DNA of 64,000 bases from positions 1 to 64,000 of the forward strand of contig JAVVSK010000002.1 in assembly GCA_036654235.1 (NCBI GenBank), given 5' to 3'. Shown here one piece after another: positions 35,767 through 44,323 of this stretch. The DNA comes from JAVVSK01 sp036654235 (lineage in GTDB: Bacteria; Bacillota; Clostridia; Christensenellales; CAG-138). Position numbers and translations under genes: made by a program. The notes beneath the pieces are model-generated. The model had not been told where the DNA came from and searched no databases. It was given only the letters and a program-made list of their open reading frames with translations. Numbering within the stretch: the stretch's first letter is position 1; every line of letters starts with the position of its first letter.

Positions 35767-36828
35767 TTAATTATTTTTTTTCGTATCTCGTTTTCTAAAA
35801 ACCACTCGTCCCTGAACAATTAGGTTTACGAAAAATAAAATCAGGGCAACCAGAGGTTTTGCGATAACATTCGGTACGAAGAGAAGCTGCGTTGCAATGT
35901 ACATTAGTGCATAATCACAGGCCAAAACGGAGATTACGAGGAGAATGTATTTTAAAAACGAAAAAGCGACGTTTTCTTTACTTTTAAAAACGACCTTTCG
36001 ATTTATCGCAAAATTAGCCACCGAACTGACCGCCCGCGCCGCGATCTCGCTTACAATAAGCGACGTGCCTACACCCATATAAGCGGTAAGCGACGAAAAT
36101 AACATGAACATTATATAGTCAATTATAAAGCAAATGAAAGAAGAACAGGCAAATTTAAGTATGCAAAAGTAGATTTTTATGCTATCCCTAAATGCATGAA
36201 AATGAGAACTGCTATTCTTCTGATCAAGATATATCGTTTTAATCGTTTTTTCTATAATAGGGACACCCGACTGAGCCGCGCTTAAAAGCATATTCATTTC
36301 GTACTCATATCGATCTCCGTCGACATTGACGAAGGAATTCATAAGCTTCCGCGAAAACGCGCGAAGCCCCGTTTGAGTATCGTAAACTTTAACGCCGCTC
36401 GCTAAAGAAAATACGCGCCGAGTTAGAGCGTTTCCGAATTTACTTTTAAAAGGAACGTTTTCGTCGAAACGTCTTCCGCCGAGAACGAGAGCGTCGGGGT
36501 TTTCTTTTGCTATATTGGCTACCATCATTATATCGTCGAAAGTATGCTGTCCGTCAGCGTCAGCGGTAACGGCAACATCACATTCGGGAACGGACTCTAA
36601 AATATAGGCTATCGCAGTTTTAAGTGCGCATCCCTTTCCCTTATTAACCTCATGTGTAAGAATAGTACAATAGTCTCTTATCTTAACCTCGTTAAAAACA
36701 TGTTTAAATTCTTCTCCGCTTCCGTCGTCAACGATAAGGAGTCTAACCTCGTCAAGCTTCGCAAAAAGATCAACCAATTTTATAAGCTCGTCATTCGGTT
36801 TATATGCGGGAATAATAATCTCGATCAT
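35767..36828 (-). CDS. Glycosyltransferase family 2 fused to GtrA domain
   Basis: 353-residue bifunctional protein. Residues 1-215 are a DPM1-like GT2 domain (IIPAYKPNDELIKLVD, LIVDDGSGEEF, VTADADGQHTFDDI with the DxD-like metal site, TQTGLRAFSRKLM). Residues 220-345 are four membrane helices of a GtrA domain (ICFIIDYIMFMLFSSL, VSSVANFAINRKVVF). It probably transfers a sugar to undecaprenyl phosphate and helps flip or scaffold it. First gene of a three-gene minus-strand operon with the glycosidase and the small membrane protein. Confidence 0.9.
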   Translation of the reverse strand: MIEIIIPAYKPNDELIKLVDLFAKLDEVRLLIVDDGSGEEFKHVFNEVKIRDYCTILTHEVNKGKGCALKTAIAYILESVPECDVAVTADADGQHTFDDIMMVANIAKENPDALVLGGRRFDENVPFKSKFGNALTRRVFSLASGVKVYDTQTGLRAFSRKLMNSFVNVDGDRYEYEMNMLLSAAQSGVPIIEKTIKTIYLDQKNSSSHFHAFRDSIKIYFCILKFACSSFICFIIDYIMFMLFSSLTAYMGVGTSLIVSEIAARAVSSVANFAINRKVVFKSKENVAFSFLKYILLVISVLACDYALMYIATQLLFVPNVIAKPLVALILFFVNLIVQGRVVFRKRDTKKNN

Positions 36829-37149
36829 TCAGTCACCTCTAAAAATAGATACTTGGCAATTATAGCCCAAGACTAATAAAAATGCAAAAGCAGCGGGTAA
36901 AAGGTGCTACCCCCAAAGATCACAATGGATTAGGCAAGTTAGGGTAACTTAGCGGCAATTAAATAGATCATGCATAAAAAGACGTACCTTTGACAGCTGA
37001 AATAAGGAAAGAACCTTAAAAGACTCTAAAAAAGCAATATTTTTGCAAGGCAAAAGAGCGTTTTTGGATCAGATTAAATTTCTTTGTTTAATTGGTAATA
37101 TTATTCCATGGAAAAAACTGCTCAAAACACATGAACGAGTTTTCTCAAT

Positions 37150-37775
37150 AGACTTCATAACCCATCGACTTTTTTTATTCTCTCACAAATTAAAGACTTT
37201 ACGCAGATACTTTTAAGGATTGGCATCTATTGCAGAACCTTTTTTAAACTCAGAAGCTTGTTTCCAAGCTCAAATAGCTTCAAAATATTGAGTGCCTATT
37301 TTCGAAGTAATATTTAACTTGAAAGCCACCTGCTTTTCAATATTACAATTTTCGCCCTCACGAAAAGTCACCTCTAACTGCCAATGATAACTCTCCACAA
37401 GTCACATCTAACTGCCAATGATAACTCTCCACTATCCAATGACCCCGAATCACTCGCGTTAAGCGGTAGAGCGTTGATGAAATATCGCGTTTCTATGGTT
37501 TTTCTGCCGTCTTAACAATCGTATTGCAAATCATCGCACATGTCAAATAATTTTGGAATATCCGTTATTGCGTTGGATTGTTCATTAATACACTTCTGAC
37601 CTAACCAAAAACCGCGCTTATCTACCGCGTTCACAATAGAGTTTGCCTTTTGCTTTTCTTCCCATTTCCGGATTGCGTTTTTCATTCTATTGTAAGAGTT
37701 CTTCTTAACTTTTCCAAACCGTCGCCGTTTATAATCCCGTTCCGCACTGTTTGAAATCCCCGCAAAAAAATTCAA
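37150..37775 (-). pseudogene. ISAs1-family transposase remnant
   Basis: Two blocks on the minus strand. Block 1 (37775-37512) contains KGFWLGQKCINEQSNAITDIPKLFDM in altered form, matching the ISAs1/H-repeat region EKSNEITAIPELLD. Block 2 (about 37490-37150) contains SYHWQLEVTFREGENCNIEKQ and VAFKLNITSKIGTQYFEAI, the C-terminal signature HWxLDVTFxED. The core catalytic segment between them is deleted and stops are frequent. From 36840 to 37150 only AT-rich sequence without a recognisable gene remains. Confidence 0.65.
37367..37432. repeat. 34-bp tandem duplication inside the ISAs1 remnant
   Basis: Two adjacent copies of a 34-bp unit starting at 37367 and 37401 (GTCACCTCTAACTGCCAATG... and GTCACATCTAACTGCCAATG...) differ by one base. 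It duplicates codons of the HWQLEVT motif of the dead transposase, a late slippage event. Confidence 0.85.
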
Positions 37776-37874
37776 AAATAGGATTGTAAATACGCATTAA
37801 ATAGTATAATGCGATTGTATGGCGTTTTTCGTGATTTCAACGAGACTTTTAAAAAAATATATCGTAAAATTCGC

Positions 37875-37903
37875 TTGCGAACGCATTTGAGACATGGTAT
37901 AAT
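37875..37903 (+). promoter_or_regulatory. Promoter of rpsT
   Basis: TTGCGA and a perfect TATAAT with a 17-bp spacer, about 40 nt before the start codon at 37944. Confidence 0.7.
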
Positions 37904-37943
37904 AACGTCTGCTGAAATTTTTTTTACAGGGGGTCTGATTATT

Positions 37944-38207
37944 ATGGCAAACCATAAATCCGCTTTAAAGCGCATAGGTATCACCGCGAAACAGAACCTT
38001 AGAAACCGCATGGTGGCTTCTTCGGTTAAAACGGCTATGAAAAGATTCGATAAGGCCGTCGAAAGTAACGATAAAACCGTTATAGATGTTGCTTTTAAGG
38101 ACGCTGTAAGTACGGTTGATAAGGCCGTTACTAAGGGCGCTATACATAGGAACGCTGCTAACAGGAAAAAAGCCCAGCTCGCTATAAAGCTTGCGTCGGC
38201 TCAATAA
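37944..38207 (+). CDS. rpsT: 30S ribosomal protein S20
   Basis: 87-residue basic protein binding 16S rRNA in the 30S body. The sequence MANHKSALKRIGITAKQNLRN, then SSVKTAMKRFDKAV and KGAIHRNAANRKKAQLAIKL, matches S20 over its whole length. The start is the ATG at 37944 after a G-rich ribosome binding site (AGGGGGT); the longer open frame from 37809 is not used. Monocistronic with its own promoter and terminator. Confidence 0.97.
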   Translation: MANHKSALKRIGITAKQNLRNRMVASSVKTAMKRFDKAVESNDKTVIDVAFKDAVSTVDKAVTKGAIHRNAANRKKAQLAIKLASAQ

Positions 38208-38253
38208 AGCCGGACTTTAGTTTTTCCGATTTTAAATTATATTTTGTACGATT

Positions 38254-38276
38254 AACCAACCGAGAGTTGGTTTTTT
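38254..38276 (+). terminator. Intrinsic terminator of rpsT
   Basis: AACCAAC/GTTGGTT stem with a 5-nt loop and a T-tract (TTTTG). Confidence 0.8.
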
Positions 38277-38347
38277 GTAGTGCATTTTTTTATGCTTGAT
38301 AGGAAACCTTTTTAGAGCCGCATATATTTCCTATAGAATTGTGGCAA

Positions 38348-38375
38348 TTGCATTTTTCATATAAAGCGCTACAAT
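38348..38375 (+). promoter_or_regulatory. Promoter immediately upstream of the dGTPase start
   Basis: TTGCAT and TACAAT with a 16-bp spacer. The -10 box ends 6 nt before the ATG at 38382, so transcription would begin at or next to the start codon. Confidence 0.55.
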
Positions 38376-38381
38376 AAAGGC

Positions 38382-39401
38382 ATGGAAAACGAAACGAATG
38401 ATAAAGAAATAAAACTTGGAGTTAGAGAATATTTAGAGGAAACAGAGCGAAAAAATCTGAGTTCCTATGCAATGTTGTCTAAAAATACACGCGGTCGGGA
38501 TTATGAATTGGAAAAATGCCCGGTGCGAACGGAATTTATGCGCGATAGAGATAGGATAATTCATTGTAAGTCTTTTCGTCGCCTTATGCATAAGACGCAG
38601 GTATTTATGAATCCGTTCGGGGATCACTATAGGACGCGCCTAACGCATTCCTTAGAGGTTTCTCAAATCGCGAGGACTATCGCGCGGGGACTTCGCCTAA
38701 ACGAGGATTTAACGGAGGCTATTGCCTTGGGTCATGACTTAGGGCATCCGCCCTTCGGACATGCCGGTGAGGCTGTTTTAAACGCCCTAGTTCCGACGGG
38801 TTTTGCGCATAATAGTCAGAGCTTAAGGATCGTTGAAAAACTTGAAAACGGCGTTGGGCTAAACCTTACCTACGAGGTAAGAGACGGGATATTGAACCAT
38901 AGGCAAAGTACGAGACCGATAACTATGGAAGGGCAAGTCGTTCGACTTTCGGATAAGATAGCCTATATAAATCACGATATCGACGATGCGATAAGGGCGG
39001 GGGTTCTATCTATCGACGATATTCCGAAGAGCGCAATGGATGCCCTAGGGAAAACTCAAAGCGAGAGGATAAATACGCTTATCTGCGACTGTTTAAATAC
39101 GAGCGACGGAAAAGATAAAATAAACCTATCCCCGGCGGTTTTTAAGGAATATGAAATACTTTTAGGGTTTTTATATCAGAGTCTATATCTAAGCAGTGCG
39201 GCGAAAAAAGATGCGGCTATGGCGGGGGAAATGTTGACCTTACTATATGAGCATTATCTTAAAAACATAGATTTTTTACCGATTGAATTTTTAAAAAACG
39301 CGGATGCGGATGGGAAAGAACGCGTAACGGCAGACTATATCGCCTGCATGACGGATAGGTTCGCAATAAATGATTTTAATATGCGCCTTAATATAAAATA
39401 A
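38382..39401 (+). CDS. Deoxyguanosinetriphosphate triphosphohydrolase-like HD protein
   Basis: 339-residue HD-domain enzyme that hydrolyses dNTPs to deoxynucleoside and triphosphate. N-terminal RDRDRIIHCKSFRRLMHKTQVF and the HD motifs HSLEVSQIART and LGHDLGHPPFGHAGE are intact, as is FAHNSQSLRIVEKLE; the shorter length matches the Gram-positive dgt-like group, not the larger E. coli Dgt. No ribosome binding site precedes the ATG and a promoter ends 6 nt upstream, so the message may be leaderless. The terminator at 39408 follows. Confidence 0.93.
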   Translation: MENETNDKEIKLGVREYLEETERKNLSSYAMLSKNTRGRDYELEKCPVRTEFMRDRDRIIHCKSFRRLMHKTQVFMNPFGDHYRTRLTHSLEVSQIARTIARGLRLNEDLTEAIALGHDLGHPPFGHAGEAVLNALVPTGFAHNSQSLRIVEKLENGVGLNLTYEVRDGILNHRQSTRPITMEGQVVRLSDKIAYINHDIDDAIRAGVLSIDDIPKSAMDALGKTQSERINTLICDCLNTSDGKDKINLSPAVFKEYEILLGFLYQSLYLSSAAKKDAAMAGEMLTLLYEHYLKNIDFLPIEFLKNADADGKERVTADYIACMTDRFAINDFNMRLNIK

Positions 39402-39407
39402 AAAGAA

Positions 39408-39440
39408 GCAAACGCGATAATGCGGTGTTTGCCTCTTTTT
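39408..39440 (+). terminator. Intrinsic terminator of the dGTPase gene
   Basis: GCAAACGC/GTGTTTGC stem with a GATAATGC-like loop, followed by CTCTTTTTC. Confidence 0.75.
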
Positions 39441-39475
39441 CTATTTGGCTTTTTTAATTTACATAAGAAATCTTT

Positions 39476-40207
39476 TTAAGATTTAGGCTTAGCTTCTGTA
39501 TATCCCTCTGGTAAAACCATCATTCCCGCGGGGATAGTATCGGAAAACTCAGTTATAACCATAATGGTACTCATGTCAAGCATGATGGTTTCCATAGCAT
39601 AAAGTTTATCGCCGTCAAAATAATATCTGAGCGTTGCTGTGATAGAGGAATCGTCTACCTCGGTCGTAAATGTAAATTCTTCGAATTCATACGATTTATT
39701 GTCTTTTCCGGAGAGAGCGGCTATAGCAGAGTTCCCTTTTGTGCTAAAAACAAGAGTACCATAGTCGTTAGCTGTAGCTTCTTCGTCTTTCTCTGACTCT
39801 ATCTTAACCTTAGTATATGTTTTTGTTCCCTCGTCGAGAGTATAGACAAAGCCATCGATAAGGAGCGTATGAGAAGCTGCATCGGCAACCTCGGTTATGT
39901 TTTCGGAATTTTCACCGGATACTGCGGTAATTATATTCATTTCCATACCCATAATATAAGCCGTTGCTTTCATATAATAGGTACTGTTTTTCATAGCTTC
40001 ATAAATCTTATCGGACTTAAGGTCGGTTGGCATAGGGAGATTAGAGGCTTCGGGAGTCGTTGATGGCGAAGCTGCCGGAGCATCCGTTTTTACGGGGCTT
40101 CCGGAATTGGGGGCGGTGCTGGGTAGGGGCTTATCCTGCGGTGCGCATGATGACATGAGCGAAAGTACAAAAACGAGAGCCAGTACGAAAGTTAGCGTCT
40201 TCTTCAC
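39476..40207 (-). CDS. Secreted lipoprotein of unknown function
   Basis: 243-residue lipoprotein. Start is a GTG at 40207 after GGAGG; the ATG at 40222 lies upstream of that site. Signal peptide with lipobox LMSSC (Cys about 21), then a Pro/Ser/Thr-rich linker (about 25-60) and a beta-rich domain with KIYEAMKNSTYYMKATAYI and YYFDGDKLYAMETIMLD. The fold resembles LppX/LolA-like outer-face lipid carriers only loosely, so function is left open. Monocistronic, 156 nt after arcA on the same strand. Confidence 0.8.
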   Translation of the reverse strand: MKKTLTFVLALVFVLSLMSSCAPQDKPLPSTAPNSGSPVKTDAPAASPSTTPEASNLPMPTDLKSDKIYEAMKNSTYYMKATAYIMGMEMNIITAVSGENSENITEVADAASHTLLIDGFVYTLDEGTKTYTKVKIESEKDEEATANDYGTLVFSTKGNSAIAALSGKDNKSYEFEEFTFTTEVDDSSITATLRYYFDGDKLYAMETIMLDMSTIMVITEFSDTIPAGMMVLPEGYTEAKPKS

Positions 40208-40363
40208 AAAAAAATCCTCCAAAAATTTAATTTAGACTACATTATAACAAATTTAAGCTATTCGTCAAATAAGATTAATAAACTAATAGAAAATTAAACA
40301 TAACGTTTCCTACCTATTTCGATTAATTTATAGAAAAATAGCGCGTTATTTGATTTTTGTTTT

Positions 40364-41578
40364 TTACAGGTCAACGCGGTAAATGGGCATGCTCATGCAG
40401 CGAGGACCGCCTCGACCGCGCGAAAGCTCGCTTCCTATTATCGTATGAACCTTTACGCCCGCCTTTACTAAGAGATCGTTTGTAATATCGTTTCTATCGT
40501 AGGTTATTACCTCGCCCGGAGCTATCGTTAAACTATTGCTGCCCATATTCCAATGTTCACGGGCGGCGGTTAGTTTATCTCCACCACCGCATTTTATAAA
40601 TTGTACTGCGGGGAGATTTAAAGCTCTCGCAAATATCGTTCCGAGAGGCTCTGTTCTTGCGTCGGCTTCGATACGTCCGTTGACTAGTGTTAGTTCGTAA
40701 ACGTCGAAAGCGCCGTCGTAAACTTCCGGAGCGGCGATGAATTTATCATAATCGACCATAGTACAAATGACATCAAGATGCATAAATCTGCGCGATTTTG
40801 GAAGGTTAAAAACAATTAGTTTTTCATATCCGTCGCTTAAAATCTTTTTTGCGAAGTCCTCAATAGCGCCGATAGAAGTACGTTGAGAGAAGCCTATAGC
40901 GATAACCTTATTACTTAAAACCAAACAATCGCCGCCTTCTATCGAGTAACCTAAATTATAGTCATAATAAAGCTTAACATTAGCAAAGCGCGGATTGTAT
41001 TTATGAATATAGCGCATGAGGAGTGCCTCGCGTCTACGAAAGGGCATACTCATAGAACTTACTATCATTCCGTTTTTAACGCATATACTTATGTCCCTCG
41101 TAAAGTACATAGACGAGAGGGGATCTGTAAAGAACGGATAATCGTCATTAATCATGAGTGGAAGCGGCTTATCGGATATATCCATAAGGTCAGTACGCAA
41201 AATTCCCTTACATACCTCGTAAAAAAGTTGTTTTGCGCCTTTTTTCTTAAGATAGTCCCTAATGCAATCTTTAAGCGTTTCCGCGCCAATATCAGCTATC
41301 TTAATATAATCCTCAATAAATTCATTCATATGAACGGTTTCGTTCATAGCTTCGAGAAAGAGCTGTTCAAGATATAAAACTTCAACGCCGTTTTCCCTGA
41401 GGAGCGAAGCGAATGCGTCGTGTTCACGCTGCGCCGTAGGAACATGCGGAGTATCTTCGCTCAGCATGTGCTCAAGATAGTTAGGATTAAGCATTTCAAC
41501 TTCGACACCCGGTCTATGCAGCATCACGGTTTTTAACTTTCCTATCTCACTGTTTAAATTAATAAAGTAGTCGCCCAT
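40364..41578 (-). CDS. arcA: Arginine deiminase
   Basis: 404-residue enzyme converting arginine to citrulline and ammonia, the first step of the ADI pathway. Start ATG at 41578 after GGAGG. Catalytic residues are in place: FTRDISI (Asp pair region), EGGDCL, FMHLDVICTMVD (His-Asp) and the nucleophile Cys in GRGGPRCMSMPI at the C-terminus. Length matches the family. No arcB, arcC or arcD is in the window; it is preceded by a lipoprotein gene 24 nt upstream in the same transcript. Confidence 0.95.
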   Translation of the reverse strand: MGDYFINLNSEIGKLKTVMLHRPGVEVEMLNPNYLEHMLSEDTPHVPTAQREHDAFASLLRENGVEVLYLEQLFLEAMNETVHMNEFIEDYIKIADIGAETLKDCIRDYLKKKGAKQLFYEVCKGILRTDLMDISDKPLPLMINDDYPFFTDPLSSMYFTRDISICVKNGMIVSSMSMPFRRREALLMRYIHKYNPRFANVKLYYDYNLGYSIEGGDCLVLSNKVIAIGFSQRTSIGAIEDFAKKILSDGYEKLIVFNLPKSRRFMHLDVICTMVDYDKFIAAPEVYDGAFDVYELTLVNGRIEADARTEPLGTIFARALNLPAVQFIKCGGGDKLTAAREHWNMGSNSLTIAPGEVITYDRNDITNDLLVKAGVKVHTIIGSELSRGRGGPRCMSMPIYRVDL

Positions 41579-41602
41579 AAAATCCTCCAAAAAAATAATC
41601 CT

Positions 41603-42835
41603 TTAAGTAAGCGTTATCCCGACAAAACGGAATCCGGTTTCTGTAGATCTGTCGAGACGTACGACGACGGTAGCTCCGCATATGCGTTCGGGAGTTTCTT
41701 CGTCGGGGTTTCCCGTCATTATCTCTCCGATAAGTTCAATTAAGTTTCCGTTCACCGAAGCATCCGAGAGTACAAAATAACATTTATAATACGTAGATAC
41801 CGGTGCTAAAGAATAGCCGGTTTCGTCTACCTTTATATCGTGCGCTGTAACATCTATTCCGGGAAACTTTGAATCGAAATAAGAAGAATACAATTTTAAG
41901 AATTGGTCACTGTCTATAAAAATCCGACCGTTTATAAGGTCATGCTTGTTTTCTATTATGAGCTGAGCTATAAACGCTGTAGCCGTATAAGCCGCGGGTA
42001 TTCCGAAGCCAAAGCTTGAAAAGGCAGAGGCGGCGGCCGTAACCAACATATTAACGGCGGGAAGAACCGTTTCATATTGCGCAACGCTTACCATGCTTCC
42101 GACCGGGTCGGGGTATAACGATTCGCGCATAATTTGAAATTCGAGTTCGCCTTTGCCGACATCCGCTATAGTATCGGCGGGAATTAATATAGTATAGCCG
42201 GTATCCGTTACGAAAAATCCGTTTATAGGATCAATGGAGTCATAAACGTCGGCAACCGTGAGCCCTGAGAAATAATCGGGATTAGAAACGCCAATGAAAT
42301 TTATTATCTGTTGAGCCGCGCGAAAATGCGCATCGTATGATCCGCTGATAGAAGCTAAACCGACGCGTTTTCCGTTTTCAATAACGAGGCATGAGCTTTT
42401 ATGAATGCGTTCGGAGGAGAAACCATAGTTGTCATCAACATGAATATTGATTAATCCACAGGCGGACGAAACAGATGTTGTTATAGTAGTATAGGGCGTT
42501 TCCGCGCCTTCTACCTTATCCGCGAGAGCAAGACGTTCTAAGAGAACAATATTTAAAAGTTCATCCCTATAGGCTATCATAAGGTTGTTTAAAGTGCCTG
42601 AAAGATATACGTCGTCTTTAAAATGCGGCAGAGAGTAAGTAAATATATAGTCTGCGGTTTGAATAGTCGCACCTTCGGGATAACAAACGACGTGCTTTTC
42701 CATAATATAATCATTGTCCTCTATTATGAGATATTCGGGGACTGGTTTATGCGTCGGAGAGTAGATTAAAGATACGGAACAGCCAGCGTTGAAGATAAAA
42801 ACAAGCACCATAGCTAAAGAAAGAAAGCGTTTCAT
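41603..42835 (-). CDS. Lipoprotein with DUF3298/RsiV-like domain
   Basis: 410-residue lipoprotein; lipobox FNAGC with Cys at 19. A central beta-rich region (YIFTYSLPHFKDDVYLSGTLN, NGFFVTDTGYTILIPADTIA, GKGELEFQI) resembles DUF3298/DUF4163 domains found in RsiV-type and other extracellular proteins. A Gly/Ala-rich hydrophobic stretch (VNMLVTAAASAFSSFGFG) lies near residue 265. It shares a transcript with arcA. Ligand and role are unknown. Confidence 0.7.
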   Translation of the reverse strand: MKRFLSLAMVLVFIFNAGCSVSLIYSPTHKPVPEYLIIEDNDYIMEKHVVCYPEGATIQTADYIFTYSLPHFKDDVYLSGTLNNLMIAYRDELLNIVLLERLALADKVEGAETPYTTITTSVSSACGLINIHVDDNYGFSSERIHKSSCLVIENGKRVGLASISGSYDAHFRAAQQIINFIGVSNPDYFSGLTVADVYDSIDPINGFFVTDTGYTILIPADTIADVGKGELEFQIMRESLYPDPVGSMVSVAQYETVLPAVNMLVTAAASAFSSFGFGIPAAYTATAFIAQLIIENKHDLINGRIFIDSDQFLKLYSSYFDSKFPGIDVTAHDIKVDETGYSLAPVSTYYKCYFVLSDASVNGNLIELIGEIMTGNPDEETPERICGATVVVRLDRSTETGFRFVGITLT

Positions 42836-42867
42836 AAAAAAGTCATCCCCTCCATAATAGAATAAAG

Positions 42868-42905
42868 GCTCAGCTAAATTTTAAAAAGCTTAACTGAGCT
42901 TTTAT
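42868..42905. terminator. Hairpin between the arcA operon and tmRNA
   Basis: GCTCAG/CTGAGC with internal TAA/TTA pairing and T-rich sequence on both sides. The rest of 42900-43160 shows no gene. Confidence 0.5.
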
Positions 42906-43163
42906 TCTAGCATATTCTAGCGTTATTGTGAAGTACGGAAATTATAGAAGTGCTACTCCAACTATAACTTTTCTTCTACGGTAAAATAGAATTTGTTCTA
43001 ATATGTCGTAAGTGCATTTCATATCTATGGTATCCGGCAATCGAAATATGCTAATGGAAATTTATAGCGCAATGGGCGACCCTAGAATGTATTGATGCTT
43101 AAAAGTTCTGACGTGATTATAATAGAGGCGCAATAATATTTGGAATAGGGATAAAAAATGCCA

Positions 43164-43192
43164 TTGCTAATTTTAAAAAATTAGAATATAAT
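43164..43192 (+). promoter_or_regulatory. Promoter of tmRNA
   Basis: TTGCTA and TATAAT with a 17-bp spacer, 12 nt before the first base of the mature RNA. Confidence 0.75.
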
Positions 43193-43204
43193 AAGAATGT
43201 GTCT

Positions 43205-43558
43205 GGGGGCGTAAATGGTTTCGACGGGGATCGTGGACGTCGGATAAGCGAGCTGAAGTTCCATACTTCGTTAAAAAATGGAAAAAAATAATAACTAACA
43301 ACACTAATTATTTACCGGTCGCCGCGTAAGCGGTGACCCGTCCGTCCGGCGGTTTCCGCGCCGTTTGGAAACGGGCGTCATTTAAGGCGGAGAACCGACT
43401 CGACTAAGCTTTGCGTCGAGCGAGATAAATGAAGCTACCTGAGGTTTGACCCGGTTGGCGGGGGCCTACCAAAGGGAATTTTAAAACGCTAACTGCGCTC
43501 GGAGAAAGTCTTGCGGACAGTTTTTCGGACAGGGGTTCAACTCCCCTCGCTTCCACCA
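43205..43558 (+). ncRNA. ssrA: Transfer-messenger RNA
   Basis: 354-nt RNA that rescues stalled ribosomes and tags nascent peptides. The 5' end GGGGGCGTAAATGGTTTCGA pairs with CGCTTCC before the encoded CCA (ends 43558); the tRNA-like TTCAACTCCC arm is present. The tag frame ends NNTNYLPVAA followed by TAA, and the stop is in a hairpin (GGTCGCCGC gtaa GCGGTGACC). The resume codon is not certain. The tag end PVAA is unlike the common LAA type but keeps the protease-recognised AA. One-piece form, own promoter and terminator. Confidence 0.95.
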
Positions 43559-43620
43559 AACAGTGCAAATCCGAACACCTTGTTTTTTGTAAAGCATGTA
43601 TTTGGGTTTGTAATTGAGAT

Positions 43621-43660
43621 AGAGAGTGTGAAATGATTTTACGCTCTCTATTTTTGTTTT
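43621..43660 (+). terminator. Terminator of tmRNA
   Basis: AGAGAGTGTGAAA pairs with TTTACGCTCTCT, followed by ATTTTTGTTTTG. Confidence 0.8.
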
Positions 43661-43689
43661 GTCCGTTTTTCTTTACCCTATAGTGCTGT

Positions 43690-43845
43690 TCACAGCGCAC
43701 CTCCGTTGATCGCATCAAGCACGGATGCAATGTTACCAATGGTGTCTTCTAATGTGTCACCGCTTGCCAACGCAACTTTGTCCGCATTAATACGCCCGGT
43801 CGCGGACTTGAAATCAACTACCCATTTTGATAGGTTGGCTTTTCT
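43690..43845 (-). pseudogene. Truncated phage protein fragment
   Basis: An open minus-strand frame without a start codon reads ANLSKWVVDFKSATGRINA and DKVALASGDTLEDTIGNIAS, ending VLDAINGGAL before TGA at 43690. It lies beyond the terminator of the phage cassette, next to tmRNA, and looks like the end of a phage structural gene left at the junction. Confidence 0.4.
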
Positions 43846-43867
43846 TTGATATTTGCAAAAATAAAAA

Positions 43868-43899
43868 TAGTGAGGGAAGACTTGTATCTTCCCTCACTA
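43868..43899 (-). terminator. Terminator of the phage structural cassette
   Basis: Perfect 13-bp stem TAGTGAGGGAAGA/TCTTCCCTCACTA with a 6-nt loop; on the minus strand it is followed by TTTTTATTTTTG. Confidence 0.9.
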
Positions 43900-43902
43900 T
43901 AA

Positions 43903-44103
43903 TTAATACTTGCCCGATATGCTGGGGTTATTCCCGTTACAGTACATAAGCACGGCGGACAATCCTGCGCCGATAGCTCCAATCCACCAAGGCATTGTTA
44001 TGCTTGCCGCTACCCCGGTACTAACAACCGCCGTATATATGGCACTCGCCATACCTACCCAAAATAGTGGGCTTTTTGTTCGGCTCTGAATATTATCGTT
44101 CAT
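43903..44103 (-). CDS. Phage holin
   Basis: 66-residue membrane protein with two helices (PLFWVGMASAIYTAVVSTGV and WWIGAIGAGLSAVLMYC) and short polar ends, as in small holins of Bacillota phages that open the membrane for endolysin release. It overlaps the XhlA-like gene by 11 nt and directly precedes the cassette terminator. Assigned by size, topology and its place next to the endolysin. Confidence 0.75.
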   Translation of the reverse strand: MNDNIQSRTKSPLFWVGMASAIYTAVVSTGVAASITMPWWIGAIGAGLSAVLMYCNGNNPSISGKY

Positions 44104-44323
44104 TAATTTTCCTCCCTTCTATATCTTCTATTCGATGGCTGTTCGATTTGCTTCGCGATTCGACAACAACCATTCTTTCTACCAATCCGTTATGTTTATC
44201 TACTTTCTCTTCCAACTTTTTTATGCGAAAGCTACTCAACTTATTGGCCGCCATTATGCCACCCAACGATCCGCCTAAAGTGCCTAATAACGATAACAGA
44301 CCAACTATTAGTACGTCGCTCAT
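44093..44323 (-). CDS. XhlA-like phage membrane protein
   Basis: 76-residue protein with one N-terminal hydrophobic segment (VLIVGLLSLLGTLGGSLGGI) and a charged coiled-coil tail (IKKLEEKVDKHNGLVERMVVVE, then SNSHRIEDIE). The tail resembles the hemolysin XhlA family that acts with holin and endolysin in lysis. The start overlaps the endolysin stop region. Confidence 0.65.
   Translation of the reverse strand: MSDVLIVGLLSLLGTLGGSLGGIMAANKLSSFRIKKLEEKVDKHNGLVERMVVVESRSKSNSHRIEDIEGRKINER

Noticed and set aside
43404..43739. 111-residue minus-strand ORF
   Set aside because: It is antisense to tmRNA and its terminator; the sequence translates the tRNA-like end and has no protein features.
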